NCBI GenBank assembly: GCA_025934635.1
Contig: JAICWX010000499.1
Span: 1-5,085 of the forward strand
Length of the DNA stretch: 5,085 bases
Direction: 5' to 3'
Origin: Streptosporangiaceae bacterium
GTDB taxonomy: Bacteria > Actinomycetota > Actinomycetes > Streptosporangiales > Streptosporangiaceae
Part shown: positions 4,976-5,085 of the stretch, piece after piece
How positions within the stretch are numbered: position 1 is the stretch's first letter
Layout of the letters: every line of letters starts with the position of its first letter
Position numbers and translations under genes: made by a program
The notes under the pieces: generated by a model
The model's database searches: none
What the model was told of the DNA's origin: nothing
What the model saw: the letters and a program-made list of their open reading frames with translations, nothing else

Positions 4976-5085
4976 ATGGAGGACAAGGAGATCATGGCTC
5001 ACATCACCGAGCTGATCGCGACCGAGCACAAGCTCCGTCAGCAGCTCGCGGCCGGTGAGCTGAGCGGCGCGCAGGAGCGGGAACA
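4976..5085 (+). CDS. DUF2630 family protein, N-terminal part (3' end outside window)
   Basis: The first 36 codons are visible. They read MEDKEIMAHITELIATEH followed by KLRQQLAAGELSGAQERE, which matches the DUF2630 pattern of M-D-D-x-x-I-x-x-H-I-x-x-L-V-x-E-E-H-x-L-R at the N-terminus. Family members are small actinobacterial proteins of roughly 80 residues, helical and charged, often with a later CWDLLRQRRA segment; that part lies beyond the window. The function is unknown. The start is ATG 4976 because the family begins there and a -10-like element lies 6 nt upstream. ATG 4994 (residue 7) with AAGGAG 3 nt before it is a less likely alternative. Confidence 0.8.
   Translation, partial: MEDKEIMAHITELIATEHKLRQQLAAGELSGAQERE

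Noticed and set aside
1..5085. CRISPR array, tRNA, rRNA, insertion sequence or phage attachment site
   Set aside because: No spaced direct repeats, tRNA-like cloverleaf, transposase or terminal inverted repeats with target duplications were seen on either strand.

Overview
The window is GC-rich (well over 65% by eye) and its codons mostly end in G or C. GTG starts, intrinsic terminators mostly lacking U-tracts, and families such as DUF2630 and MmyB/MltR-type XRE regulators all point to a high-GC actinomycete. Streptomycetes, Streptosporangiales and relatives are all possible; the sequence alone does not fix the genus.

Region 1 (1-2504) is a branched-chain amino acid locus. It opens with the C-terminal half of ilvE (branched-chain aminotransferase), entering from the left edge. 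A regulatory intergenic stretch (530-865) follows, and then complete cimA (citramalate synthase). The intergenic stretch contains, in order: a perfect 15-bp hairpin (536-588); two short inverted repeats (606-622, 659-682); a predicted 14-codon leader peptide with three consecutive Ile codons and one Val codon (684-728); a compact multi-stem RNA (713-776); and a strong intrinsic terminator (777-812) ahead of the cimA ribosome-binding site. CimA makes 2-oxobutyrate precursor for isoleucine without threonine, so an Ile-codon leader with a terminator in front of it reads as isoleucine-dependent transcription attenuation. A near-consensus promoter (CTGACA-N19-TATTAT) uses the same AT-rich bases as the Ile codons, so a second model, in which the transcript starts near 713 with no leader peptide, must be tested. 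CimA is closed by a perfect 14-bp terminator hairpin (2472-2504).

Region 2 (2517-4889) is an accessory regulatory module. A small NTF2/SnoaL-like protein gene on the minus strand converges on cimA. It is divergent from an XRE-family regulator with an MmyB/MltR-type sensor domain. Between them lies a perfect 17-bp palindrome (ATTACCTC-C-GAGGTAAT), the likely operator for both directions. The regulator is followed after 8 nt by a winged-helix protein of the AlkZ/YcaQ DNA glycosylase superfamily carrying a QxQ motif, probably in the same transcript. A ligand-sensing regulator, a small-molecule-pocket protein and a DNA-adduct glycosylase together suggest a genotoxin or metabolite response unit; that link is inference.

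Region 3 (4890-5085) is a short intergenic gap with a -10-like element placed for a leaderless transcript, followed by the start of a DUF2630 family gene cut by the right edge.
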